64,000 bases of DNA, from positions 1,181,558 to 1,245,557 of the forward strand of contig SIJG01000009.1 in NCBI GenBank assembly GCA_023374025.1. Direction: 5' to 3'. Position 1 is the first letter of the stretch; the number at the start of each line of letters is the position of its first letter. The translations under genes and the position numbers were made by a program. The notes under the pieces are model-generated. The model had not been told where the DNA came from. It saw only the letters and a list, made by a program, of their open reading frames with translations, and made no database searches. The DNA comes from Heterodera schachtii (Eukaryota; Nematoda; Chromadorea; Rhabditida; Heteroderidae). Positions 1 to 11,129 of the stretch are shown piece by piece.

Positions 1-86
1 AAATCGAGGTCCCGGTCCCGACTTTTCTGTCCCGGCAAGTCCCTGTTCCGGTTTTTGTCAAAAATCCCGGTCCCGCTCAGCTCTAA
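1..86. mobile_element. right end of a CCGGTCCCG-type inverted-repeat element
   Basis: The first 86 bases carry repeated CCGGTCCCG/GTCCCGGC motifs and end in CCCGCTCAGCTCTA. This closely resembles the right terminus of the complete 952-bp element at 23685-24636, which ends CCCGCTTCACTCTA. The left part lies outside the window, so neither length nor target duplication can be checked. Confidence 0.5.
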
Positions 87-852
87 TCCAAAATAATGCT
101 TCAACTATTAATTGCATTAAAAAATGCATTTTACGCCAAAATTAGACCGATTTTAAGCGTATTTTTAAAAAAATTTCAACTTTTTTGTTCGAATTCGGGT
201 CCGTGGTTCGGAATTGAGCAAAACCGAGTCCGGATTCGTAATCAGAACCCTCGAAAATCACGGGAAACTGATTTTAAGCCTAAAATAAAAAAGTTAAATT
301 AGGGATACCCATTCTTTACGATTGCCAATCGTCCCACCTCAAAAAAATTTGAATTTTTTACGTAGCGAAGGGGAAAAAAAAGAAATTTCTATAAAATAAA
401 GCGTGCCGAAAAAAATGGTATGAAAATAAAGACCACGCCGGAGAAATTTAAATAGCGTAAAAAACATTGCTCCCTACTCCCAAAATTGTTTTACGAAAAA
501 TTAACAAATTTATATTGATTTTGTACGAAAGAAATAAAATAATTAATGACAATATTATGCTAATTAAATACATTAAATTTAAATATAAACAAAGAAAAAA
601 TAAAATTTTATTTGGAAGTGAAATCAGCAAATAAGTTTTTAAAATAAGGGTCACAAAGAAAATTATGCACTCTTTTAAAATTAAGATAAAAATCATATAA
701 ATTTTTAACCGCTTTTTTCTCCTCTTTTTGGCAATTACAAAACAATTTCCTGCCGACGTAAGTCATCCAGTACGCGTTTGTTTCCGGGAAGAACTTAGAC
801 CATGAATTTCGACTAAAAATCTTTTTGTGCAAAAAACAAATTTTTTTTATCT

Positions 853-2105
853 CTACCCCACTGCTTGCTTCATCATCCTGTAGACTTCGAATTGGTAGTC
901 GCCTTTGCCCTTGAATAAGCTTGGCGTTGGCTCATTGGCAAACACAGCGTCTTCTTGTTTGGACACACAAAATTAATGTCTCATTAATTTAAGGCCTTAC
1001 CTTTTTGCAGTTTAATGCGCGACAATGTGAAGTTATGATCGTGGCGCGCACACCCTTTGAGACCACAACAATCTGCTCACCACGGTACAAAAAGCTTAAA
1101 TAAAATAAGACGAGCAAATTTTTTTTGAAAATTTTGCAATCCTAAAGAATTGCAATCCCTGATTTCAATCATTTTTTTCTAATGTTGTGCTAAAAACCAG
1201 GTTTAAAGGGTTTTCAAGGGTGCTGATTACGAATTTGAGCTCGGATTACCCAAACTTGAAAACTGCACCCGAATTAGCACAAAAGTTGGAAAGTTTTTAC
1301 AAGTGATGTATTTTTCTTTCTCCCTCCCAAATATGTTTTGCTACGAGCTATTTTAGCTTACCGAATTTCCTCATTGGGCGGGCATTGCTCCACGAGAATG
1401 TTACCGGTATGGAGGCCACGATGCTCAAAGGCGAGAACGTCTTCGGCGATGGCAAGTGACAGAGCCACTTGTTTGAAAATGGAGACACATTCGTGGAAAA
1501 TGGAGTCACGTTCGCCATCATTTTTGGTCTGCAAAAATGAGAAAATATTTTTTTTCTCTGTTTGAATTTAATTTTTTTTCATCAGTTTAGGGATCATGAC
1601 CAAAAATTGCGATTGGATTTTTGGTTTTTTTGTCATGACTCCAAGCTGATCAAAAAAGTGATCAAGGTTTTAAAAATCAAAAAAAGGATTTAAAAAATGA
1701 TCAACAAATTTATTAATCATTTGTGTTGATGTTTTTATTTGATTACTTTAATAAGAGAAAAAAAAACGAAAAAATTTACAGTAGCAAACTTGAAATGCAA
1801 AAAACATTGGCTCTATTTTTTATGTATTGCATTTTTCAAGAAGCGCCCCTTTGAAGGACCAAAAATAAATTATTATTTTTTTTGGGTATTACTAAAACCT
1901 AAAATTGGCTTTTTGTGCCAGAAAAGTCTAAACAGGTCAATTTTTACCTTCGTTTTGATGTAAGAATCGAGGGCAGCTCCACAATGTCTGATTCCAATCA
2001 AAGTAAAATTTGCGGCCTTGTTTTCCCGTGGCAGGGGATTTTGCGCGTCTTTGTCTTTGGCGCGAAACTTCTTAAATTCCTCCGACAATGGGCCAGGGAA
2101 TTCTC
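853..2105 (-). pseudogene. haspin-like kinase pseudogene, N-truncated, frameshifted
   Basis: Four minus-strand exons chain by phase: 2105-1948, 1528-1362, 1094-1001 and 953-853 (stop). The product resembles the C-terminal half of haspin-type histone kinases: a segment ending in GGxxLxSY-like sequence, then LSLAIAEDVLAFEH before the catalytic loop, a TLSRIKLQK segment, and KGKGDYQFEVYRMMK near the C-terminus. Haspin phosphorylates histone H3 Thr3, and nematodes carry many haspin-like genes. The catalytic loop reads HRGLHTGN instead of HRDLHxGN, so the proton-acceptor Asp is Gly. One base is missing near 1033-1034, between ATI-I and FTLSR, exactly where the metal-binding Asp of the D-F/Y-T motif should be; the frame shifts there and recovers into the conserved TLSR. 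No N-lobe exons are visible upstream. Family call is by motif memory; decay is seen directly. Confidence 0.75.
1170..1290 (+). repeat. dispersed GGTTTTCG..GCTGATCACGAATCCG repeat
   Basis: Copies of a module running TTTTCGGGG-N-GCTGATCACGAATCCG and on to GGATTCGAACAAAA recur at about 185-285 (reverse), 1200-1280, 2800-2890, 2990-3110 (reverse), 13590-13700 and 14550-14640. The pair at 2770-3121 is in inverted orientation and forms a MITE. Confidence 0.6.
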
Positions 2106-2769
2106 CTAATGAAAAATGTCAATTTAAAAGTGGTCACAAATTTGGCGTACTATTTCTGTATCTCTGTTAATAGAGAAAAACATAATCACATTGCTTTTTT
2201 TAAAATTTGCATACCGATAAAGAAAAACATTCAATAATTCAGCCATTTTTGGGAGTTGTAAGGAAAAAAATTGAACGCTCATTCAAAATGTGAAAATATT
2301 TTTTGACTGCCATAAGATAAATAAATTTTATCAATTTTTTCTAATAAAGGAAACATTTAGAACTGTGTTTCAAAGTCACTTTTAGATCAGTTTTATCGTA
2401 TAAGAGCATTATTCGATTTGCTATTGCAAATTCTTCAGCTTTTTTGACCCTGTCACACAAACTGATCAGAAAAAAGTGATCAAAATTTCGAAAAATGCGA
2501 ATTTTCAAAAATTCATAAAAACATAAAAATGAAGAATTAATTTTTTATATCATTTTTGCTTGGTATTTTCATTTAATCAGTTTTCTGATCGGTTTGGGGG
2601 TGAGGGCCAAAAAAGCTGAAAAGTTACAATCGCAAATCGGATATTCTCTAACGTGGATTTAGACAAAACGTGATTTTAAGTTATTTAAGCATTTACAGTT
2701 CAATATGTGTAAAACGAAAAATTTATTGGTAAAAATATTTCGGTTTGCCCCCCCCCCCCACCCCAATTA
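2106..2769. other. AT-rich intergenic, no gene seen
   Basis: Poly-A/T-rich DNA with no exon that chains to its neighbours. A C10 run sits at about 2749. Confidence 0.5.
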
Positions 2770-3121
2770 TTTTTATGTTTTCAAAAGTCATAAAAATATT
2801 TTATGGGGTTTTCGGGGTCGCTGATCACGAATCCGGCATCCATCTCGACGATTCGGTACCCCGGATCCGATTTCGAACAAAAAGTTGAATTAAAATTTTT
2901 CAATTTTCATTTTTAGTTTAAAAATAGTTTGGGTTATCTTTTATTGAAGCAATATAACTTTTAGTTCGTTTCTGTGTGTTTAAAAAAGTTTGAAACCAAA
3001 AACATTAAACTCTCGAATTCGGATCCGAGATTAGGAATTGGAAAAATAGGCGACGGATTCGTGATCAGCGACCCCGAAAAACCACAAAAAAGATTTTTAT
3101 GACTTTTGAAAACATAAAAAA
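2770..3121. mobile_element. palindromic MITE, about 350 bp
   Basis: The left arm starts TTTTTATGTTTTCAAAAGTC and runs through CGGGGTCGCTGATCACGAATC. The right arm is its reverse complement, ending GACTTTTGAAAACATAAAAA. The arms are about 120-130 bp each and flank an AT-rich centre. No transposase is encoded. Confidence 0.75.
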
Positions 3122-3129
3122 AAATATAA

Positions 3130-5185
3130 CACATCAATAATTCAGCCATTTTTGGCTTATAGATTATTTCACGAGAATAAACAAATTTTGAAATTATAAA
3201 TTATAAATTGGGATTTTAATTACATTGCTTTGCCATTTTTTCCACTGCTTGTTTTGGGTTGCCCGATATTTTATTGGGCAAATTATTAAACAATTTTCGA
3301 TGGATTGAATTAGCTTAAAAATGAAAAAAAAAATTATGCAAGTATAAAAAGCCCGAAATATGTAAATAAAAAACATATGAACGTCAGTAAATTAAAAAAA
3401 ATAATAATTAATTTATCAAAAACAATAGGTGCTTAGGAGCAAATCATGGACCGGGATAACCGGGAATTTTGTCCAGTACTGGTTCGAACATCACTGGGTG
3501 AATAACATGGAATAATTATGTAAAAATTTATTAATTAATTGAATTAATTTTATCAGCCAATTTAGAAAAGGTAAAAATGGAAAAATGAATGTTATGATCG
3601 AGCGACAGTTAAAAAAGGAGAGGGGAAAATTGATTAGGATTACAATTAAACAAATGTACATGAATTGAGAGGCCAAAGGAGAAAAGGAGAATTAATTGAA
3701 GACAAATTAAATAATGAATGCAGAGAAGAAAGGGGAATCGATGCAATGCCTGCTAAGAGATCAGGCATTGCTCCGTTTTGATTCTTTATAACTATTTAGA
3801 AAAAGTTGGTTGGTCAAAAAATAGGTCTAGAAAATTTAGAAAAGTGTGCATATTCTAAATTTGTAAATTTTATTTTGTAAAATTCAAAAATAATTAAAAC
3901 GACATAAAAAATATTCCTGAATTGAAAAAGAAAGTTATAAAACGATGAATGATCAACATTTACTATCTTTTCGTTTGATTATATTAATGTTTTTTGATGG
4001 TTGTATTGAAATTATATTTTTTTATTCTTTTAGAGAGTGATTTAAAATGTGGGATAATATTAAAAAATATTATAATTTGCATTTATTTATATAGACAATT
4101 AATTTTCATTTATATGTATATATTATTTTAGTTTTATTTATTGCTGTTCTTAAATTATTCTATTTATAATTATTATTATTCCATTATACCTCTTGATTTT
4201 CGAACAACATTTTCGCTGTATACTTCAACCATAATAAATTTGTTGTCAGGTACAAATTTGTAAGGATTAAATATTTTTTTGTTTACACATATTTTTTATT
4301 GTAACTTACAAATTGTTTTAAAAAAAATTATAATCTAGTTTCTTAACATGAAAAAGATAATTATTATATTATATTATATTTCGCCCATCTCTTGTCTTTA
4401 TGAAATAATATTTCTTTTATTATATGAAAAATGAATACATTTATTTGTATCTAGTTAATATATATTCCTTTTAGTTTCTCTCGTATAGATTCCGATTCCA
4501 ATGCTTCAATTCGATTTTTCTTTATAAATTTTATTATTGTAATTATTATTTTTGTTTTATAGTATAAAATTTTTTAAATTATTATTTTAAATGTGCTAAC
4601 AAAAGAATTAGTTTTATTTATAAAAATATTTTTATTTATAAGCAAAATTAATTTACATATTTATTCCATTTTATTTATATTCAAAATTAATATACTATAT
4701 TTATTGGATTTTTATTGATATTTAAAATTAATTTACTTTTTTATGCGCCTCTTTGTAATATATTATTATAGTTGCTATCTATTCTTTATAATCTTGCTAT
4801 GTTGTTGCAATATTTCCAAGTTTGATGTGATGACAGTAATATTTATTTGTTAAATTATAGAATTATTAACAGCTCATTAAAAATAAGCATATATTTTATC
4901 TTAAAGAATACTTATTTGGTATAATAATTAATTTTAGTTTATGTATTAGTGTATTTGGAAGAATTGATATTATTTCGAATATCTTTAGTTTTCATTCTTT
5001 CTTTTGGATTATTAAAATGTTTATTGTGTTGCTTTATGTTGAAAAATAGGTTTTATATATTAATTTGTGTAATGCATTGTTATAAAATGGTGCTTTAAAT
5101 AAGAGAGTGATTTAAATTTATTTATATGTAATTTTTAAACCATTCAATTTTTTTGATTTGTTTTCATATAAATTTTGTACCATCC
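3130..5185. other. very AT-rich stretch, no gene seen
   Basis: Long A/T tracts with only short random ORFs; no splice chains, RNA genes or obvious repeats beyond simple sequence. Confidence 0.5.
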
Positions 5186-5189
5186 TGTA

Positions 5190-5345
5190 AACTAGAGAGC
5201 GGTAAAAAAAATTTCCGGGAACGGGAAAACCAAAATGAACGGGGCGGGATTCCCGAACGGGATTCCCGCCTTTTTCCCGTTCCCGTAAAAATCCCGTCAA
5301 TTTTAACGGGAATCCCGGCCGGGAATGGGAAAAATTTTTTTGAAA
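5190..5345. repeat. GGGAACGGG/CCCGTTCCCG inverted-repeat unit, copy 1
   Basis: About 155 bp beginning ACTAGAGAGCGGTAAAAA, with internal inverted motifs GCGGGATTCCCG and CCCGTTCCCGT. It is almost identical to the unit at 6058-6225, so the two are direct repeats about 870 bp apart. They bracket two GC hairpins at 5731 and 5855. Confidence 0.7.
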
Positions 5346-5730
5346 AAAATATTGATTTTTTTTTTTAATTTTTAATTAATTATTTTTAAAGTGAAAATAT
5401 TATATTTTAAACAATTAAAAAAATTTATTGCTATATAAATGATTAAATATTGCTTTTATTATTCAACAAAAATTTAATAAAATTTAAGATTGGAATTGAT
5501 TTGCTTTAAAAATAAGCCGGTAACAATATTTTCGAGAATATCGGCAAAACTGGTATTTTTCTGAGTTCTAAAATTCCTAGAAAATTTGTTTTAGTGCAAA
5601 ATTTTCGTTAAATTGTCTATTTTTTTAATCAAAATATTCTTGGAAAATTTTTCTGTATTTTCAACTTATTGACAAAACCCTTTTTTATTTAAATCGTTTT
5701 AATCTTTTGGGGAACCGGTGGGAGGGGGGA

Positions 5731-5892
5731 CGGCGGTGCCGATAGGCGCCGCCGGGAAAAAATTTGAAATTATACTGAAATTTGTTAACAGATTTGGTCA
5801 CAAAATGGCCAAATTTTGTGCTTTTTAGCAATTTATACTAAAATAAGACTTTTAGGGGCTGACGGGTGGCCGATAGGCGCCAGCCAGTGGAA
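5731..5892. repeat. two GC-rich GATA-loop hairpins
   Basis: A hairpin with arms CGGCGGTGCC and GGCGCCGCCG around the loop GATA lies at 5731-5756. A diverged copy (GGTGGCCGATAGGCGCCAGCC) follows at about 5866-5886. See the findings for the whole family. Confidence 0.7.
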
Positions 5893-6057
5893 AAAATTGA
5901 GAAATTTGACATATTTTAGCAGATTTGTCATTAAAAATTATTAATTTTTGTGATTTTTTAGAAAAAATTTGTTCTTTTTCTGGTTTTTATAAAACTAAAA
6001 TTTAGTAAAATTTTTGGAAAATTTGGGTGAGGTTTTCGTTTTTGATGCTCTATTAGA

Positions 6058-6225
6058 AACTAGAGTCCGGTAAAAAAAAAATTTTCCGGGAACGGGAACG
6101 GGAAAACGAAAAAGAACGGGGCGGGATTCCCGAACGGGATTCCCGCCTTTTTCCCGTTCCCGTAAAAATCCCGTCAATTTTAACGGGGAATCCCGCCGGG
6201 AACGGGAAAAATTTTTTTTTACAAA
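6058..6225. repeat. GGGAACGGG/CCCGTTCCCG inverted-repeat unit, copy 2
   Basis: Near-identical direct repeat of 5190-5345, beginning ACTAGAGTCCGGTAAAAA. Confidence 0.7.
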
Positions 6226-6279
6226 AATTTTTTAATTTTTTTCTAAAATTTGTACTTTAATACAAATTAATGATTTTAT

Positions 6280-6460
6280 GAGCAAAACGTCGACAAATGC
6301 CATTAACCGCATAAAAATTGAATTGATTGCCTAATTGTTTGTTTGTATTTGACTTTTGCTTGCTCGCAAATGCGTCCATTTCCCTTTGTATTTATGTGCA
6401 TGTAATTAATTCATTATGAGTGATCGTTGATAAAATGGCTAATGATAAAACTACCATATG
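6280..6460 (+). repeat. duplicated 3' flank of an F-box-like gene
   Basis: The segment TTGTTTGTTTGTATTTGACT, then CTCGCAAATGCGTCCATTT, then GTAATTAATTCATTA and CGTTGATAAAATGGC, matches the 3' flank of the intact gene at 18489-20072 (20135-20275). No coding part remains here, so a detached downstream fragment of that family has been copied to this site. Confidence 0.6.
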
Positions 6461-6989
6461 TGAATAATTGGCCTAACACTTGGAATACAGAGGAGATTTC
6501 GTGAACATGTCTTATTGTCAGAATTTTTGGACCTAATATTTTCAAAATTTTGTGCTATGATTTGGGAGAAACATTAGGCTAGTATTACACAGTTAGATTT
6601 TGGCCCAATAATTGGCCAATTTTCGGATTATGGGATTCAAAGAGCTATTAAAAATCCATTGGAAATTCGAAGTCCTATTGGTGACGCCGGATAAAATTTT
6701 GAAGATTGTTATAAATTTCAATTAATTACAAAATATTTTCCATTATCTGTACAGCACACGGTACAATTGCTGATAGGTTACGGTGTGGGAGAATATACTG
6801 TATTATGTATGTGAGGAGTACCAAACTGTTGATGACGATGACTGATGATAGTGACTCTCTCTCTTTTTGCTTCCGATTTTCATTCATCCAATTTTTGTGC
6901 GTATGTTTTTTTTAATTATTATTCCAATTTTTGTGAGTTTTTTTCATTCAATTTTTCTAAATTTGATCTGTCGTCCCATCCATTCATGC

Positions 6990-7180
6990 AATCATTCGAT
7001 AGCCCTATGTGTCCTCTATTAGCCTGAAAATTTCAAAAAATTTCTTTAGGTTTCAAAAAAGTTATGGCCAAAATATTCGAAAACCTGGCCTCTTGTGTAC
7101 TTTTGGCCATAACTTTTTTGAAACTTAACGAAATTTTTTGAAATTTTACAGGCTAATAGAGAACTCTTAGGGCTATCGAA
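6990..7180. mobile_element. small palindromic MITE, about 190 bp
   Basis: Near-perfect palindrome. The left end TTCGATAGCCCTATGTGTCC followed by CTATTAGCCTG is mirrored by CAGGCTAATAGAG and GGGCTATCGAA at the right. The inner arms TTCAAAAAAGTTATGGCCAA are also mirrored. Confidence 0.75.
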
Positions 7181-7527
7181 ACCAAGAATTAAAATTTTAG
7201 TTAGGTTTGAGCAAATTTATGGGTGGTTTTTTGTTGAAAATTTTCATTTGATGGTTTTTTTTTATAACGCCTTACGAATTAACTAACTGAATTTTTTAGA
7301 AAATTGTTGTATTCAAAATAGTGAATTTGCAAAACAAAAAGAAAATGAGCGCAACAAATCAGTTTCCAATTGGCGAGATCGGCCATTTCATCAAATATCA
7401 TTTAATTAATTTCCGTTGCTTTCATTCTTCCGCTTTGTCTTCTTCCGCTGGTGGCGACAAAGGCCTAAAATTAAGTGCCATTTGAATGGATCAATTATCC
7501 GTGAGAAAAGGGAGCGGAAAGTTCAAG

Positions 7528-7830
7528 GAAAGGGTCGCGCATTGCGTTCGACTAACCCTGAGGGCGATTTGTCGAACGCAAAAGTGGGGACTTGAAAATT
7601 GACTATTTCCCTAAGAAATTTCGCCAAAATTTCCCAATTTTTCTGCGTTCGACATCCTTTCCTCGTGGGTTCGAACGCAAGAGGAGGGGCTGAAAATTTT
7701 CAAAAACTTTGCCTATTTTTTATAAATTTAAAAAGGTCTTCACCGGGGCAAAAATGATCGAACGCAAAAAATTTGATGCTGACCCCCCCTAGGGGGGGCC
7801 CATCGCCGAACGCACGACCCTTTTCCTGAC
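7528..7830. mobile_element. about 300-bp inverted-repeat element with TGCGTTCGA motifs
   Basis: The left end GGAAAGGGTCGCGCATTGCG is mirrored at the right by CGAACGCACGACCCTTTTCC. The interior repeats TGCGTTCGAC/GTTCGAACGCA several times and holds C7 and G7 runs. No ORF of note. Confidence 0.65.
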
Positions 7831-7924
7831 CCCCCCCCCCTTGCACACGTATGGCTGCTCTTACCCAATGCATTTATTGACGACACCCCGCAAAACAAAT
7901 TGGACAGTGTTCAAATTGGCTACC

Positions 7925-8152
7925 CGACTTTTGGGGATTTGTAACTTGGGGATCCGACACTTAGGGAACCCGACATTTGGGGATCCCGACTTTTGGGGAT
8001 TTGTAACTTGGGGATCCGACACTTAGGGAACCCGACATTTGGGGACCCCGACTTTTGGGGATTTGTAACTTGGGGATCCGACACTTAGGGAACCCGACAT
8101 TTGGGGATCCCGACTTTTGGGGACCCGACGCTTAGGGACCCGACATTTGGGG
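7925..8152. repeat. tandem repeat, unit about 62 bp, 3.5 copies
   Basis: The unit, beginning ACTTTTGGGGATTTGTAACT and continuing GGGGATCCGACACTTAGGG, is repeated head to tail; later copies are shortened. ORFs across it are artefacts of the repeat. Confidence 0.8.
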
Positions 8153-8710
8153 ATGTTAATAAAACAAAAAAATATATTAAAAAATTTAATTTTAAGCCCA
8201 AAATTAGACAAAATTACGTCTGCTTTAGCCAGAGTTAATTCCATTGCAAGAAAAAATTAAATAATATTTTAAAAATTAACTCTGTTTCCGGACTCACCGC
8301 GAGACATTTTTTTTCTTTAAACGTCGGTTCATTTTGCGGCAATTAACAGCATAATTATTGTCGTAAGTTGTGATTGCGAAAAAGAAATTAGGTAACTAAA
8401 CTAAAAAAAACTTTATTTATGTTGTGAAAAAATAAGCAAAAATAATCAAAAATTCAATGACGGAATGGTCAATGTACCTGAAGAAAAAATGCTTTAATAT
8501 ATACAAAAGTAGTAAAATTGCTTTATTCGAAGCTTCTTAAAGCGAATTTTGGTGGGCAGCGGACGGTCAGGAAATGGAAATGCCACCCATTTGCCATCGA
8601 TCCAAACAGACAGTTTCGCTTTTGGTCCTTCGTCCTTTTCAATTTTGATAATTCTCCAAATTTAAGTCGATTGGTACCATTTTTAGGGCCCGGCGACATT
8701 TCTGAACAGA

Positions 8711-9285
8711 ATTATGAGCAGGGATGGTATATCTGAGGCTTTAGCCTCATTTTGTGGTTTTTTGATAGGTCAATGAGGCTAAATTTTCAAAATGAGGCTT
8801 TGAGGCTTTTTGTGGTTTTTTGAGAAAAACCGCAAAATAAAGAATTTTTTTAATGAAAATAGGGTCAAAATTCTTAATTTTTCCCCCGGCGGCGCCTGTC
8901 GGCACCGCCGGACCATAAAAATTTGCTCAAAATTCACAAAATTTGGTCATTTTTGCGGACAAATCTGTTAACAAATCGCATTAAAAATTTTTTCCCGGCG
9001 GCGCCTATCGGCGCCGCCGGACCCCCTTGTTCCCCAAAAGTTTTTGGAAAAAGCGCCGCAAAAAAAAATTAATTTCTATTTTTCATGCTAAGATTTTCAC
9101 AAAATGCTTATTTCAAACAAAAAATTGCTCAAATTGGTCATGGACAGTCAAAAATACAACATTTTAACATTTTAAACATGTTTTGAATAAATTTGTAAAA
9201 ATGAGGCTTTTTGACCCAAAATGAGGTTTTTTTGCATGCCAAATGAGGCATTTGAAAATATTCATCTGCCATCCCTGATTATGAG
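8711..9285. mobile_element. hAT-type MITE with 8-bp target duplication
   Basis: The element spans 8719-9277. Its ends are CAGGGATGGTATATCTGAGG and the mirrored CATCTGCCATCCCTG. It is flanked by the perfect 8-bp direct repeat ATTATGAG (8711-8718 and 9278-9285). CAGGG termini with 8-bp duplications are typical of hAT elements. It carries two GC hairpins (8885-8912 and 8994-9022) and no transposase. Confidence 0.9.
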
Positions 9286-9478
9286 CCTGGGACTACTAAA
9301 TCCTGGGCCTATAATTTTGTTCAGAACTGTCGCCCGGGGCCCTTAAAGTGTACAACAATCGTCGATTTCACTAATTAAGTGTAATTAATTATGAAAATCG
9401 AGTTAGTCTGTCATCTTCTTCAATTTCTTTCTATTTTCAGCTACATACGACAATAATTGAGCTGTTAATTGCTGCAAA

Positions 9479-11116
9479 ATGAACCAACGTTTAAAGAAAA
9501 AAATGTGAGAAATTTATAAATGAAAGATTTTTGAGCAACTTTTGTAGTTTAGTGGGCCCGACGAAAAAAAACACAGGGGTGGAGGGGGCTTTTGAGGTTA
9601 AATCATTGGTAAAAATCCAACTCGTACTGTGAAAAGACAGAAATTTGTCTCAGAAGGCAGTACGAGTTGGGGTTTCCAGCTTTTGATTTGTAATTTTTTT
9701 TATAAATTTGCTCCCCATTTTTGTTTTTCATTGGACACATTAAACTGCAAAAGTGCCAATTTCTCTTTTTAAGTAATTTTTTACGTAGGCATTTCAGTTG
9801 GATTTGTAGCGACTTGTGGATGGACATTCTCCCATCTTTTGACCATGCCCAACTCGGCCTCAAAATGGCATTACTTTCCGACCGTTTCGATGTTTTGGTG
9901 GACGCGCATTTTGATGGAAAAAGCGAATTGACAATTTGGAATTACATAAGAATTGAAAAGGACGAAGGAACAAAACCGAAAATGTCTATACGCATCGGTG
10001 ACAATGACAATTTTGTGGATCTTCCATTGCCAGACCGTCCGCTGCCCGACAAAATCCGTTTTAGGGATCTTCGGATTGAGTAATTTTTAAACTGTGTATT
10101 TTTAAGTTTATTTTTTATATTTCTTCAGTTACATTGATTATTCCGTGATCAAATTTCTCCGCTCCAACAAGGAAATTTGGGACAGAAATGGCAACAACTT
10201 GAAGTTGTATGTGTATTTGTACCAAACCGAGGATGAACAGCGAATTTGGGATGTTTTGGCCAGTGAAATTTGGCCCATTTTTTCGACCAACATTCGCCAC
10301 TTGTACTTTATCGATGGCGATGCTTTGGACAATTTGCGCCGTCGCATTTCACCGACACTTCTCACTGATTGCGACCAATTGATTTCAATCAATACTGGTA
10401 TTCTGTTGCTCTATGCGATTGTTGATGATTCTGATGGGCCAAATGCAACTTCAACTGCTGGCCAAGCGTTGTCCAAATGGTTGCACACGCCGACAAAAAA
10501 TAGACAACCGAAACGATTGTTTTGCGAAGACTTTGACGAAGAAGTGAACTTAGATTGGGTCAACAGTTTCAAGGAGGTGTGTTTGGTCACATTTTTCATA
10601 AAATTGGGTGATATTTCGATGGACCTCTCTTTTTTTGAAAAATTTTTTCTAATTTTTTTCACAACTAATTCAGAGAGTGCTATTAATTAAACAACTGATT
10701 GCTTTTTGATTTGCACTTTCTTTTGTTTAGATATTTCTCCGTGCCACCAATTCTTCTGTCAGTTACAAAATTAATTTTGAAGCGTCAACAAACTCAACTG
10801 AGCCATTTGAATTGGTGAACGAACGGACCAAAGAAAAGCTGACGTTGGAAAAAGTGTCATGTTATAGTGCGGATGATGAATTCATTATTTATTGGTTGAT
10901 GAAGAGATGCCCAATTAGTGAAAAGGCGGCTGCGGTTCAATGGGAAAACGACGAGAAATTGAATAAAGTCACATTTCATTTGTGGGGTGGTGATATCAAT
11001 AAATGCATTGGGTGAGTAACGACAGCATTTTTTGATTTTGTCAAAAAAAAAGAATTAATTTTAGTCCATTGTTGCCACCAGCGGAAAAAGAAGCGGATGA
11101 AAGCAACGAAAAATAA
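9479..11116 (+). CDS. F-box-like cyst-nematode family protein, intact, 362 aa
   Basis: Five exons join in phase: 9479-9504, 9798-10079, 10129-10576, 10731-11011 and 11065-11116 (stop TAA). The N-terminus WICSDLWMDILPSFDHAQLG with a following LLSDRFDVLVDAHF segment looks like a degenerate F-box, the motif that ties substrate receptors to Skp1-Cullin1 E3 ligases. Then come RPLPDKIRF, YIDYSVIKFLRSNK, a Leu-rich middle with RHLYFIDGDALDNLRRR, and the conserved C-terminal block FELVNERTKEKLTL. The ATG at 9479 sits at the position of the ATG-AA-AGACG start exon of its paralogues. Exon 2 is 282 bp, as in the paralogue at 12878. This is the least damaged member of the classical subfamily and probably a cytosolic substrate adaptor. 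F-box status is inference from pattern; the ligand-binding role is unknown. Confidence 0.8.
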
Positions 11117-11129
11117 TTATATTTGAGAA

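Noticed and set aside
7925..8152. CRISPR-like array
   Set aside because: Units are contiguous without unique spacers, in a eukaryotic window; it is a plain tandem repeat.
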